Below, piece after piece: positions 1-5,274 of a DNA stretch of 5,274 nucleotides (the stretch's first letter is position 1; every line of letters starts with the position of its first letter). Under the pieces are notes generated by a model, which was not told the DNA's origin, ran no database searches, and worked only from the letters and a program-made list of their open reading frames with translations. The DNA lies in contig CAYGBW010000144.1 in the NCBI GenBank assembly GCA_964348185.1, forward strand, positions 1 through 5,274, written 5' to 3'. The position numbers and the translations under genes are program-made. The DNA comes from CAYGBW01 sp964348185. GTDB lineage: Bacteria; Desulfobacterota; BSN033; WVXP01.

Positions 1-12
1 TGGTGATTTCCT

Positions 13-38
13 TACGGGTTCGATAAATCGAACCCCTA
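13..38. repeat. Near-palindromic intergenic repeat (hairpin element)
   Basis: GGGTTCGAT at 16-24 and ATCGAACCC at 27-35 are perfect reverse complements separated by AA. The flanking TA/TA pair at 13-14 and 37-38 extends the symmetry past one mismatch. Read on the minus strand it begins TGTAGGGG. The design, a GTAGGGG/CCCCTAC border around a palindrome, resembles dispersed palindromic repeats that I recall from deltaproteobacterial genomes. No U-tract follows directly on either strand, so a terminator role is less likely. Only one copy is in the window, so dispersal is inferred. Confidence 0.6.
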
Positions 39-103
39 CATTTTTGCCTTCATCCATCTTCTTTGATTCTGTGAACGGCTATAGAGCTTTTTCTTACCTC
101 CAC

Positions 104-132
104 TTTATAAGAAAAGGGCTAGGGAAAGTCAA
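104..132 (-). promoter_or_regulatory. Near-consensus sigma70-type promoter pointing out of the left edge
   Basis: Read on the minus strand, TTGACT (132-127) and TATAAA (109-104) are separated by exactly 17 bases, each matching five of six consensus positions. It lies just beyond the stop of oadA and points leftward, so it would serve a separate transcription unit beginning outside or at the window edge, starting near position 97. No convincing terminator for the oad operon was seen before it, so read-through is also possible. The match is by eye only. Confidence 0.55.
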
Positions 133-176
133 GAAGAATCTCGGAGAGGCCCCGGAACCAAGAACCTTTCGGGCGG

Positions 177-1670
177 CTACGTCTCTCCAACCCGCTGTTT
201 TTCGACTTCCTGCCTCGCCCTGGCAATGGCCTCATCCTCCTTCTGGATGTCTTCCATGGTCTTGGACTTCATTTTCCCGGGGAGGGGATCCAGGCCGTAC
301 TTCCACCGGAGAAACTGTTTTGCAGTGTGAGGATAGAGGGCATATATCAGCACGTCAAAGAGGTCTTTGGCCAGATCCCCCACCTCCTCCTTTGCCTTTT
401 CCAGTTCCGGCTCCAGGATATCTGCAGGCCGGCAGGTTATGGGTTCCTCCCCTTTTGGGTAGCCCTTCAGAACCTTTTGCTGGACCGCCTTATCGATGGG
501 AACCGGAGGCTTTCCATACAGCCCGGAGACGTAGTCCTTGGTCTGGTTCGAGACCATGTTGTATCGCCCTGCCAGAACGTTTAGCACCGCCTGAACACCG
601 ACGATCTGAGACGTGGGGGTGACAAGGGGGGGATACCCCAAATCGGCACGGGTTTTGGGCAGCTCGGCGTAAACCTCATCGATCCGGTGGAGTGCCTTCT
701 GTTCCCTGAGCTGGTTGACCAGATTGGATATCATTCCTCCAGGAACCTGATGTTTGAGGACCTGCGTGTCAATCACGGCCATTCGGGTTGTATTGACAAA
801 ATCTCTGTATTTCGGAGCGATGGATTCAAAGTATTCATCCAGCTTCAGGAGATGGCCCAGGTCGAGTCCCGTGTCCCTCTCTGTTCCCTGAAGGGCCACG
901 ACAAATGGCTCTACAGCTGGCGCGGCGGTGCGCAGGGCGAGAGGAGCAAGGGCCGTGTCGAGGATGTCCACGCCTGCCTCTATGGCTTTCAGATAGGTCA
1001 TATCGGCCATACCGCTGGTAAAGTGTGTATGGAGCTGGATAGGGACGTGGACGGTCTCTTTGAGTGCCTTGATGAGTTCGTAGACGTCGTAAGGGGCGAT
1101 CAACCCAGCCATATCCTTGATACAGAGGCTGTCAATACCCATGTCCTCAAGGAGACGGGCTTTGTCTAGGTAGTATTCAAGGTTGTAAACCGGGCCACCC
1201 ATTTTCCGCTCGGTCAGAGAGTAACAGATCGATCCCTGAATGTGTTTCCCACACCGCTTGATCACCTTGAAGGCGGTCTCGAAGTTTCGTTCATCATTAA
1301 CAGCATCGAAGACTCGGAAGATGTCAATGCCGACCTCGACGGCTTTTTCGATAAAGGCCTCTGCCACATCATCGGGATAGTTTCTGTAGGCCACCAGGTT
1401 TTGGCCCCTCAAAAGCATTTGGAAAGGGGTGTTGGGCATCACCTTTTTCAAGACCCTGGGTCTTTCCCAGGGATCTTCTGCCAAAAAACGGTGCATTACG
1501 TCGAAGGTTGCCCCACCCCAGACCTCCACCGAGTAGAAACCCGCCTTGTCCATCTCTCCGGCAATGGGAACCATATCCTCGGTCCGCATTCGAGTCGCCA
1601 GGAGCGATTGGTGGGCATCCCGGAAGGTGAGATCGGTGATCCTGACTGGATTCTTTTTGTTATCTGTCAT
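177..1670 (-). CDS. oadA: Carboxyltransferase (alpha) subunit of Na+-translocating oxaloacetate decarboxylase / pyruvate carboxylase subunit B, without biotinyl domain
   Basis: This 497-residue protein of the HMGL-like/PYC_OADA family transfers CO2 between oxaloacetate and carboxybiotin. Visible motifs are TDLTFRDAHQSLLATRM at residues 12-28 with catalytic Asp18, WGGATFD (51-57), EDPWER (65-70), LLRGQN (86-91), the Lys185 motif CIKDMAG, and the metal-binding pair His214/His216 in LHTHFTSG. These correspond to the Asp, Lys and His-x-His ligands known for OadA. QVPGGMISN (308-316) and PLVTPTSQIVG (348-358) mark the conserved C-terminal barrel and association region. The protein stops at about residue 497 in a charged helix. 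There is no AMKM biotinylation motif in it or in the 176 bases downstream, whereas full OadA is near 590 residues. An AGGAGG ribosome site lies 8 bases before the ATG. The gene follows the beta subunit by 28 bases in one operon, which favours a decarboxylase role. PycB or the transcarboxylase 5S subunit are alternatives of very similar sequence. Confidence 0.92.
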   Translation of the reverse strand: MTDNKKNPVRITDLTFRDAHQSLLATRMRTEDMVPIAGEMDKAGFYSVEVWGGATFDVMHRFLAEDPWERPRVLKKVMPNTPFQMLLRGQNLVAYRNYPDDVAEAFIEKAVEVGIDIFRVFDAVNDERNFETAFKVIKRCGKHIQGSICYSLTERKMGGPVYNLEYYLDKARLLEDMGIDSLCIKDMAGLIAPYDVYELIKALKETVHVPIQLHTHFTSGMADMTYLKAIEAGVDILDTALAPLALRTAAPAVEPFVVALQGTERDTGLDLGHLLKLDEYFESIAPKYRDFVNTTRMAVIDTQVLKHQVPGGMISNLVNQLREQKALHRIDEVYAELPKTRADLGYPPLVTPTSQIVGVQAVLNVLAGRYNMVSNQTKDYVSGLYGKPPVPIDKAVQQKVLKGYPKGEEPITCRPADILEPELEKAKEEVGDLAKDLFDVLIYALYPHTAKQFLRWKYGLDPLPGKMKSKTMEDIQKEDEAIARARQEVEKQRVGET

Positions 1671-1698
1671 TCTAAGGTCCTCCTCTTCAGCGGTCCTT

Positions 1699-2832
1699 TT
1701 ACCGAATTAGGGCCAGGAAAAGACCTGCCGCGGTTGCCGTTCCAATTACCCCGGCAACGTTTGGGCCCATGGCATGCATAAGGAGAAAGTTTTTCGGGTC
1801 TGCCTGCTGCCCTACCCGCTGGGAGACTCGAGCCGCCATGGGCACGGCGCTGACTCCTGCAGACCCGATGAGGGGATTGATTTTCTGTTTGAGAAAGAGA
1901 TTGAAGAATTTGGCCAGAAACAGCCCCCCCGCCGTGCTGAAAGCGAAAGCCACAAGCCCGAGGATGAAGATGAAAACCGGTTTCGGGGTGAGAAAACTCT
2001 CCGCCCTCATGGTGGCCCCCACAGAGACGCCGAGAAAGATGGTCACGATGTTGAGGAGTTCGTTCTGGGCGGTCTTGCTGAGACGCTCCACAACGCCGCA
2101 CTCTCGAAAGAGATTTCCCAGCATGAACATGGCCATGAGGGGAGCTGAATCTGGAACGAGAAGGCAGATAATCCCGGTGCCAAAGATTGGGAAGAGTACC
2201 TTCTCCAGTTTCGAAACCTGGCGGAGCTGTTTCATTCGGATCATGCGCTCTTTTTCGCTGGTGAGAATTCTGATGATGGGAGGCTGAATCAAAGGGACCA
2301 TGGCCATATAGGAGTATGCTGAAATCGCCGTGGCACCGAGGAGGTGGGGAGCCAATTTTGATGTCAGGTAAATAGTCGTTGGACCGTCAGCCCCCCCGAT
2401 GATACCAATAGCCGCCGCCTCTGGGACCTTGAAACCGAGAAGAATCGCTCCGAAGAAGGTCACATAGACACCGAATTGAGCGGCGGCACCCAACAGGAGG
2501 GTTTTGGGGTTGGCAATCAAGGGTCCGAAATCCGTGAGGGCCCCGATGCCCAGAAAAATCAGCGGGGGAATCACCTCCCACTCCAAACCGTAGTGGAAGA
2601 AGATGTTGATGAGTTCGCGATGTCCCCCCTCGGTTGCGCCCATAAGGGGGGTGAGGGGAAGATTGACAATGAAAATCCCGAAGCCGATGGGGACCAGGAG
2701 GAGGGGTTCGAAGTCCTTCTTGATGGCAAGATAGATAAAGGTGAATCCGATCAGCCACATGACCCCATGCCCCCAGTGGAGATGGGCAATTCCGGTCTCG
2801 AAGATGATCGTTTTGAAGGATGACACCTCCAT
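1699..2832 (-). CDS. oadB: Beta subunit of a sodium-ion-translocating decarboxylase (OadB/MmdB/GcdB family)
   Basis: This 377-residue polytopic inner-membrane protein decarboxylates carboxybiotin and couples that step to Na+ export. Key motifs are GGADGPTTIY at 146-155, with the Na+-binding Asp149, and NPLIGSAGVSAVPMAARVSQ at 319-338. Asp149, Tyr175, Asn319 and Ser328 line up with Asp203, Tyr229, Asn373 and Ser382 of the Klebsiella OadB, all at the same offset of 54, so all four functional residues are present. The shorter N-terminus matches the length of the MmdB and GcdB forms. Hydrophobic segments are distributed along the chain. The ATG lies 13 bases after the AGGAGG site, which is rather far. 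An in-frame ATT at 2835-2833 would be closer, but the ATG is preferred. The subunit alone does not reveal the substrate; the adjacent alpha subunit points to oxaloacetate/pyruvate. Confidence 0.96.
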   Translation of the reverse strand: MEVSSFKTIIFETGIAHLHWGHGVMWLIGFTFIYLAIKKDFEPLLLVPIGFGIFIVNLPLTPLMGATEGGHRELINIFFHYGLEWEVIPPLIFLGIGALTDFGPLIANPKTLLLGAAAQFGVYVTFFGAILLGFKVPEAAAIGIIGGADGPTTIYLTSKLAPHLLGATAISAYSYMAMVPLIQPPIIRILTSEKERMIRMKQLRQVSKLEKVLFPIFGTGIICLLVPDSAPLMAMFMLGNLFRECGVVERLSKTAQNELLNIVTIFLGVSVGATMRAESFLTPKPVFIFILGLVAFAFSTAGGLFLAKFFNLFLKQKINPLIGSAGVSAVPMAARVSQRVGQQADPKNFLLMHAMGPNVAGVIGTATAAGLFLALIR

Positions 2833-2844
2833 AATGGCGAAATG

Positions 2845-2852
2845 CCCTCCTA
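2845..2852 (-). promoter_or_regulatory. Ribosome binding site of oadB overlapping the oadG stop codon
   Basis: On the minus strand the sequence reads TAGGAGGG, so the TAG stop of the small upstream gene supplies the first bases of a full Shine-Dalgarno element. Thirteen bases separate GGAGG from the oadB ATG. The overlap suggests that ribosomes finishing the small subunit re-initiate on oadB, which would keep subunit amounts in step. The coupling is inferred. Confidence 0.7.
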
Positions 2853-2984
2853 GGAATCATTCTTTCTGGATGGTCGAATGATCGCTCCCGAAATGTAGAG
2901 GGAAACCATCAAGAGGGCCAAAGTCACAAAAACTCCAGAAAACCCAAAAACAAAAACCCTTAGTGCCAGGCGCCATTCATCCAT
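2850..2984 (-). CDS. oadG: Very small OadG-like gamma subunit, single transmembrane helix, 44 aa
   Basis: This short reading frame begins MDEWRLALRVFVFGFSG and ends IIRPSRKNDS. Residues 8-36 form one hydrophobic segment with glycines at 14 and 17, followed by a basic tail (R37, R40, K41), as expected for a single-pass protein with a cytoplasmic C-terminus. A GGAGGG ribosome site stands about 5 bases before the ATG. Its stop codon TAG is embedded in the AGGAGG of the downstream beta subunit, so translation of the two is probably coupled. OadG-family subunits (PF04277) are small proteins of one N-terminal helix that hold alpha and beta together and are encoded beside them. The position, topology and glycine-rich helix fit that family. 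At 44 residues it lacks the hydrophilic C-terminal domain of the roughly 80-residue Klebsiella OadG, so assignment rests on context and composition rather than on a strong motif. It could also be an epsilon-type accessory peptide like MmdE. Confidence 0.75.
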   Translation of the reverse strand: MDEWRLALRVFVFGFSGVFVTLALLMVSLYISGAIIRPSRKNDS

Positions 2985-3181
2985 CGATTCCCTCCGTTCG
3001 ATCCCCTAAAGAGATGCTAGACCTCTTAACACATCGAGGGATAAGATTCAAGTTATTTTTTTCACATTATCTGCTCTCATGCTTAGGGGCAGAGATCAAA
3101 CCCGTTGGCGATGGGTAAGTTTCTGGAGGTCTCCGGCTTTCGGGGGGTGCAAGAAATTCAGTTGGGTTCTGCCGATTTTTC
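2985..3181. other. Intergenic region between the divergent oad and yceD-rpmF-plsX operons
   Basis: This stretch separates two divergent operons and must hold the oad operon promoter. On the minus strand a GATAAT hexamer (3071-3066) could be a -10 element, but the nearest TTGATC lies 22 bases upstream, too far for a standard sigma70 promoter. I see no sigma54-type element. TTGAAT with a weak TAAGAG 17 bases later (around 3052-3024) is another poor candidate. Minor inverted pairs such as AAGAG/CTCTT (3009-3027) and GGAGGTCTCC (3125-3134) are too short to name as operators. I see no coding sequence or riboswitch here. Confidence 0.5.
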
Positions 3182-3209
3182 TTGACAAAAGGGGTGTTTC
3201 CTATATATT
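3182..3209 (+). promoter_or_regulatory. Sigma70-type promoter of the yceD-rpmF-plsX operon
   Basis: A perfect -35 hexamer TTGACA (3182-3187) and a -10 hexamer TATATT (3204-3209, five of six) are separated by 16 bases. Transcription would begin near 3216, leaving about 50 bases of leader before the likely yceD start. The TTG of the -35 box is also in frame with yceD, so an automatic caller may take it as the start codon. A start inside its own -35 element is not credible. Confidence 0.78.
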
Positions 3210-3265
3210 TAAAAGTTCAAAATTCCTGTCTATCTGTGGGATACAGGGAGATATCGTCACAGGCC

Positions 3266-3808
3266 TTGCATACCATAAGGGTGGAAGATATTCCGGAGAA
3301 GGGTCTGGAATTCCATTTTTCCGATCCAATGGAAGATTGGAATCGTTGTTTCCAAGGGATACCGGCCCTTCAGTTTTCCATAAATGAAGCTGTGGAGGCG
3401 CAGATCAGACTGGGGGTCTCCGGGAAGGCGGTTCTGGTCGAGGGTTGGGTGCGCACCGGATTGGACCTTCAGTGCTGTCGGTGTCTCGAGAATTTCTCCT
3501 ATCCCCTCACCTCACAGATCGATGTCGCCCTCTTTCCGGAGAAGGATGTAGTCCAGGAGGAAGAGATTGAACTGGAAAGCGAGGATCTGAAAACTGGGTT
3601 CTTTTCGGGAGACGAACTCGATTTATCTGGGCTAATCCGAGAACAGATCCTTCTGAGTATTCCCTACAAAGTATTGTGCAATGAGGAATGCAAAGGGCTC
3701 TGTTCCCAGTGCGGGGCGAATCTGAACGAGAGCGAGTGCGGATGTGAGAGAGAGGCCCATGAGTCAGCCTTTGATGTATTGAGAAACCTGAAATTGAATG
3801 GAGAATAG
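3266..3808 (+). CDS. yceD: YceD/DUF177 family protein (23S rRNA accumulation protein)
   Basis: The predicted product is 180 residues when started at the TTG at 3266, and is a cytoplasmic member of the DUF177/YceD family. In E. coli YceD affects 23S rRNA accumulation, and the gene is widely found directly before rpmF. The N-terminal IRVEDIPEKGLEF is typical of the family start. The middle holds LQCCRCLENF (cysteines about 70, 71 and 73). The C-terminus holds LCNEECKGLCSQCGANLNE and ECGCE (cysteines about 138, 142, 146, 149, 158 and 160), the cysteine-rich tail seen in many non-enterobacterial members and probably zinc binding. The start is uncertain: an AGGGAG element ends 15 bases before the TTG, and no ATG is in frame nearby. 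In-frame GTG codons at 3236 and 3281 are less favoured. The gene ends 14 bases before rpmF and shares its operon. Confidence 0.88.
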   Translation: MHTIRVEDIPEKGLEFHFSDPMEDWNRCFQGIPALQFSINEAVEAQIRLGVSGKAVLVEGWVRTGLDLQCCRCLENFSYPLTSQIDVALFPEKDVVQEEEIELESEDLKTGFFSGDELDLSGLIREQILLSIPYKVLCNEECKGLCSQCGANLNESECGCEREAHESAFDVLRNLKLNGE

Positions 3809-3822
3809 AGAAGGGGAATACG

Positions 3823-4005
3823 ATGGCCGTTCCAAAACGGAAGCATTCAAAGTCTCGAAGGGATAAACGCCGGACTCATCAGAAACTGGTCGCTGTTTCT
3901 GTCTCCCAATGTCCGGAATGTAATGAACCGAAACTCCCGCACCGGGTCTGTCCCAGCTGTGGCAGTTACAGGGGACGGCAGGTCCTGGAGGTTGAGGAGT
4001 CCTGA
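3823..4005 (+). CDS. rpmF: Large ribosomal subunit protein bL32 (zinc-binding, four-cysteine form)
   Basis: This is a 60-residue ribosomal protein, full length for the family. It opens with the diagnostic MAVPKRKHSKSRRDKRR basic extension that binds 23S rRNA. It then carries a zinc ribbon with Cys30-x-x-Cys33 (CPEC) and Cys43-x-x-Cys46 (CPSC). The four-cysteine version is the zinc-dependent (C+) paralogue, as opposed to the cysteine-free form induced under zinc limitation in some bacteria. An AGAAGGGG ribosome site precedes the ATG. It lies 14 bases after yceD and 17 bases before plsX, the classic arrangement that ties translation capacity to membrane lipid synthesis. Confidence 0.98.
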   Translation: MAVPKRKHSKSRRDKRRTHQKLVAVSVSQCPECNEPKLPHRVCPSCGSYRGRQVLEVEES

Positions 4006-4022
4006 GGATCGCGAGTGATTCG

Positions 4023-5084
4023 ATGGCGATTGCAGTCGATGCTATGGGAGGGGATCATGCTCCCGACGAGATTGTATCCGGAGCGGTTTTCGCTGCCAAA
4101 GAGAAGAAGATCCCTGTGATTCTGGTGGGCGATGAACAGCGACTTTCTGCCCTTTTGGATGAAAAAGGGTCGGTTTCATCTCTGGTGACCGTTCGACACG
4201 CCTCTCAGGTTGTTGGGATGGCTGAGTCCCCTTCGGCTGCCGTCAGACGCATCAAGAACTCATCGATCCGGGTTGCTTTTGACCTTGTGAAAGGGGGAGA
4301 GGCTGATGCCATCGTCAGTGCTGGAAACTCAGGGGCCACGATGGCGGTGGCCATGTTTGTCCTGAAGAAGATTGAGGGTGTCGACAGACCTGCCATTGTC
4401 ACGTTTCATCCGACAGTGAAGGGCTTTTGCCTTCTTCTCGATGCAGGGGCTAACGTCGACTGCAAGTCTTTCCACCTGGTGCAGTTCGGCATCATGGGGT
4501 CGATCTTTGCAGGTCGCGTACTGAAAAAGGAGAACCCTCGCGTGGGAATTCTGAGCAACGGCTCAGAAGAGAGCAAAGGGAATGAACTGACCCGAGAGGC
4601 CCACCTGGTCCTGAAGCGGTGTGGTCTCAACTATGTCGGCTTTGTGGAGGGGAGAGATATCTATCAAGGGGCTGCAGATGTGGTTGTCTGTGATGGGTTT
4701 GTTGGGAATGTTGGATTGAAGATGAGCGAAGGCATCGGCGAGGTCCTGGGCAGGCTCTTCCAGGAAGAGATCAGAAAAAGCTTCCGTGCCAGGCTGGGAT
4801 ACCTGCTCATAAAGAACGTGTTCAGAGAAGTGGCCCGGAGGGTTGATTATTCAGAATATGGGGGGGCGTCCCTACTGGGGATTAACGGGACTTGCGTGAT
4901 TTGCCATGGCAATTCCTCGGCAAAAGCGATCACCAATGCCATCGTCCTCGCCAGGAATCTTGCAGAGAGTCAATACAATCGGTTTCTGGCTGAGGGGTTA
5001 GCAAAGAATCAGGAATTGCTTAAACTGGGGCAGCGCCAGGTCATGCGATTTCTCGATCAGTTGAAGGGGAAGATCAGACGCTAG
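4023..5084 (+). CDS. plsX: Phosphate acyltransferase PlsX
   Basis: This 353-residue peripheral membrane enzyme converts acyl-ACP and phosphate to acyl-phosphate, the acyl donor for PlsY in the first step of phospholipid synthesis. Visible family motifs are IAVDAMGGDHAP (3-14), SAGNSGATMA (99-108), DRPAI (121-125), LLLDAGANVDC (137-147), LSNGSEESKGNE (177-188), VEGRDI (208-213), VVCDGFVGNV (221-230) and GGASLLGINGTCVICHGNSSAKAI (280-303, split here as the glycine-rich loop and the CHGNSSAKAI end). Length and order are normal for the family. The ATG is set by the conserved N-terminus. The ribosome site is weak: GAGG at 4004-4007 overlaps the rpmF stop and sits 15 bases away, so translational coupling to rpmF is likely. 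FabH, a frequent next gene, is not seen in the remaining 190 bases, which are repeats. Confidence 0.97.
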   Translation: MAIAVDAMGGDHAPDEIVSGAVFAAKEKKIPVILVGDEQRLSALLDEKGSVSSLVTVRHASQVVGMAESPSAAVRRIKNSSIRVAFDLVKGGEADAIVSAGNSGATMAVAMFVLKKIEGVDRPAIVTFHPTVKGFCLLLDAGANVDCKSFHLVQFGIMGSIFAGRVLKKENPRVGILSNGSEESKGNELTREAHLVLKRCGLNYVGFVEGRDIYQGAADVVVCDGFVGNVGLKMSEGIGEVLGRLFQEEIRKSFRARLGYLLIKNVFREVARRVDYSEYGGASLLGINGTCVICHGNSSAKAITNAIVLARNLAESQYNRFLAEGLAKNQELLKLGQRQVMRFLDQLKGKIRR

Positions 5085-5144
5085 TATCACGTCCCAAAAG
5101 TAATTTATGAAAATCACGGCAAAACTGAGCGACGTATTGAGATG

Positions 5145-5187
5145 TCAAAATCCAAAATTCGAAGCACGAAATTCGAAATCCGAAATG
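5145..5187. repeat. AT-rich short interspersed repeat with AAATTCGAA units
   Basis: The unit AAATTCGAA occurs at 5155-5163 and again at 5169-5177, with the diverged copy AAATCCGAA following. The whole forms a run of A-rich near-repeats built around TTCGAA, itself a palindrome. Similar stretches, whose translation reads NPKFEARNSKSE, recur between genes in deltaproteobacterial and candidate-phylum genomes as I recall; I cannot count copies here. It begins about 60 bases after the plsX stop and runs into the next repeat family. Confidence 0.6.
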
Positions 5188-5264
5188 GTTCGACGAGCCG
5201 TTCGACAGGCTCACGGTCCTGAGCAGAGTCGAAGGACTCACCATCCTGAGCCAAGTCGAAGGAC
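5188..5264. repeat. REP-like palindromic repeat cluster with GTTCGAC / AGTCGAAGGAC modules
   Basis: Two forward modules GTTCGAC (5188-5194 and 5200-5206) are followed by two copies of TCCTGAGCnnAGTCGAAGGAC (5217-5237 and 5244-5264). The copies match at 19 of 21 positions with a 27-base period. TTCGAC (5201-5206) pairs with GTCGAA (5228-5233), and CTCA (5210-5213) pairs with TGAG (5220-5223), giving an interrupted hairpin. This resembles a widespread family of short intergenic repeats with a GTCGAAGG core. No transposase lies in the window; such elements are generally moved in trans by REP-associated transposases. Confidence 0.72.
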
Positions 5265-5274
5265 AATATCAAAA

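Noticed and set aside
16..35. Palindrome as a rho-independent terminator for oadA
   Set aside because: It lies more than 140 bases past the stop, has a stem of only 8-9 pairs, and has no T-run directly after it on the minus strand. A strong promoter lies between it and oadA.
1..57. Minus-strand frame from ATG at 57 to the left edge (MDEGKNVGVRFIEPVRKSP)
   Set aside because: It has only a weak AAAGAAG before the ATG, passes through a palindromic repeat, and is too short to recognise. It is kept only as a possibility in the findings because a good promoter lies upstream.
44..622. Long plus-strand frame of 192 codons opposite oadA
   Set aside because: It is proline- and arginine-rich low-quality sequence lying antisense to a well-conserved coding region, with no recognisable domain. 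It is a shadow of oadA.
177..1670. Possible truncation of OadA by a recent frameshift
   Set aside because: No biotinyl-domain motif can be read in any frame after the stop, and the charged C-terminal helix looks like a natural end, as in PycB and transcarboxylase 5S proteins.
1667..2101. Minus-strand frame of 144 codons overlapping oadB in another frame
   Set aside because: It overlaps the conserved OadB C-terminal region and reads as arginine/glycine-rich out-of-frame sequence.
2387..2860. Minus-strand frame of 157 codons starting ATGATTCCTAGGAGG
   Set aside because: It covers the OadB N-terminal half out of frame, and its start lies inside the small gamma-like gene. The overlapping conserved frames explain the region.
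3101..3115. CCCGT/ATGGG short hairpin in the intergenic region
   Set aside because: Five pairs including a wobble is expected by chance and does not coincide with a promoter element or leader that I can define.
5107..5274. Open plus-strand frame starting ATGAAAATCACG and running 56 codons to the right edge
   Set aside because: No ribosome site precedes it, and from about residue 14 onward it is only a translation of the two repeat families (NPKFEARNSKSE, then RQAHGPEQSRRT-like text). This kind of repeat-derived frame is often mis-annotated as a gene. The first dozen codons could be chance.

Overview
The window looks like chromosomal DNA from an anaerobic Gram-negative bacterium of roughly balanced base composition. 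A Desulfobacterota (deltaproteobacterial) or related syntrophic or sulfate-reducing lineage is the best guess. The reasons are a Na+-translocating decarboxylase operon with a detached (non-biotinylated) alpha subunit, a YceD/DUF177 protein with a cysteine-rich C-terminus, a four-cysteine L32, and two intergenic repeat types that I recall from such genomes. This placement is inference; no rRNA or phylogenetic marker was compared.

Layout: two divergent operons flank an intergenic control region at about 2985-3265. To the left, on the minus strand and transcribed leftward, are a very small gamma-like membrane subunit (2850-2984, 44 aa), the beta subunit of a sodium-ion-translocating decarboxylase (1699-2832) and a carboxyltransferase (alpha/PycB/5S-type) subunit (177-1670). 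To the right, on the plus strand, is the cluster yceD (DUF177, 3266-3808), rpmF (ribosomal protein L32, 3823-4005) and plsX (phosphate acyltransferase, 4023-5084). A good sigma70-type promoter (TTGACA, 16 bp, TATATT) sits at 3182-3209 and serves the right-hand operon.

The left operon should encode a membrane complex that removes CO2 from oxaloacetate (via carboxybiotin) and exports Na+, or runs in reverse as a Na+-driven carboxylation of pyruvate. The alpha subunit ends without the usual C-terminal biotinyl domain, so a separate biotin carrier must come from elsewhere. The gene order gamma-beta-alpha differs from the gamma-alpha-beta order of Klebsiella. The right operon links ribosome assembly (YceD, L32) to phospholipid and fatty-acid synthesis (PlsX), a conserved bacterial pairing.

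Both ends carry non-coding material. At 13-38 there is a near-palindromic repeat with a 9-bp perfect arm, just beyond a near-consensus leftward promoter at 104-132. At 5145-5264, right after plsX where fabH is often found, there are two abutting families of short interspersed repeats. I found no mobile-element genes, CRISPR array, tRNA or rRNA. No wholly new system is evident. The most notable items are the 44-residue gamma-like subunit, the split alpha subunit, and the repeats that carry misleading open frames.
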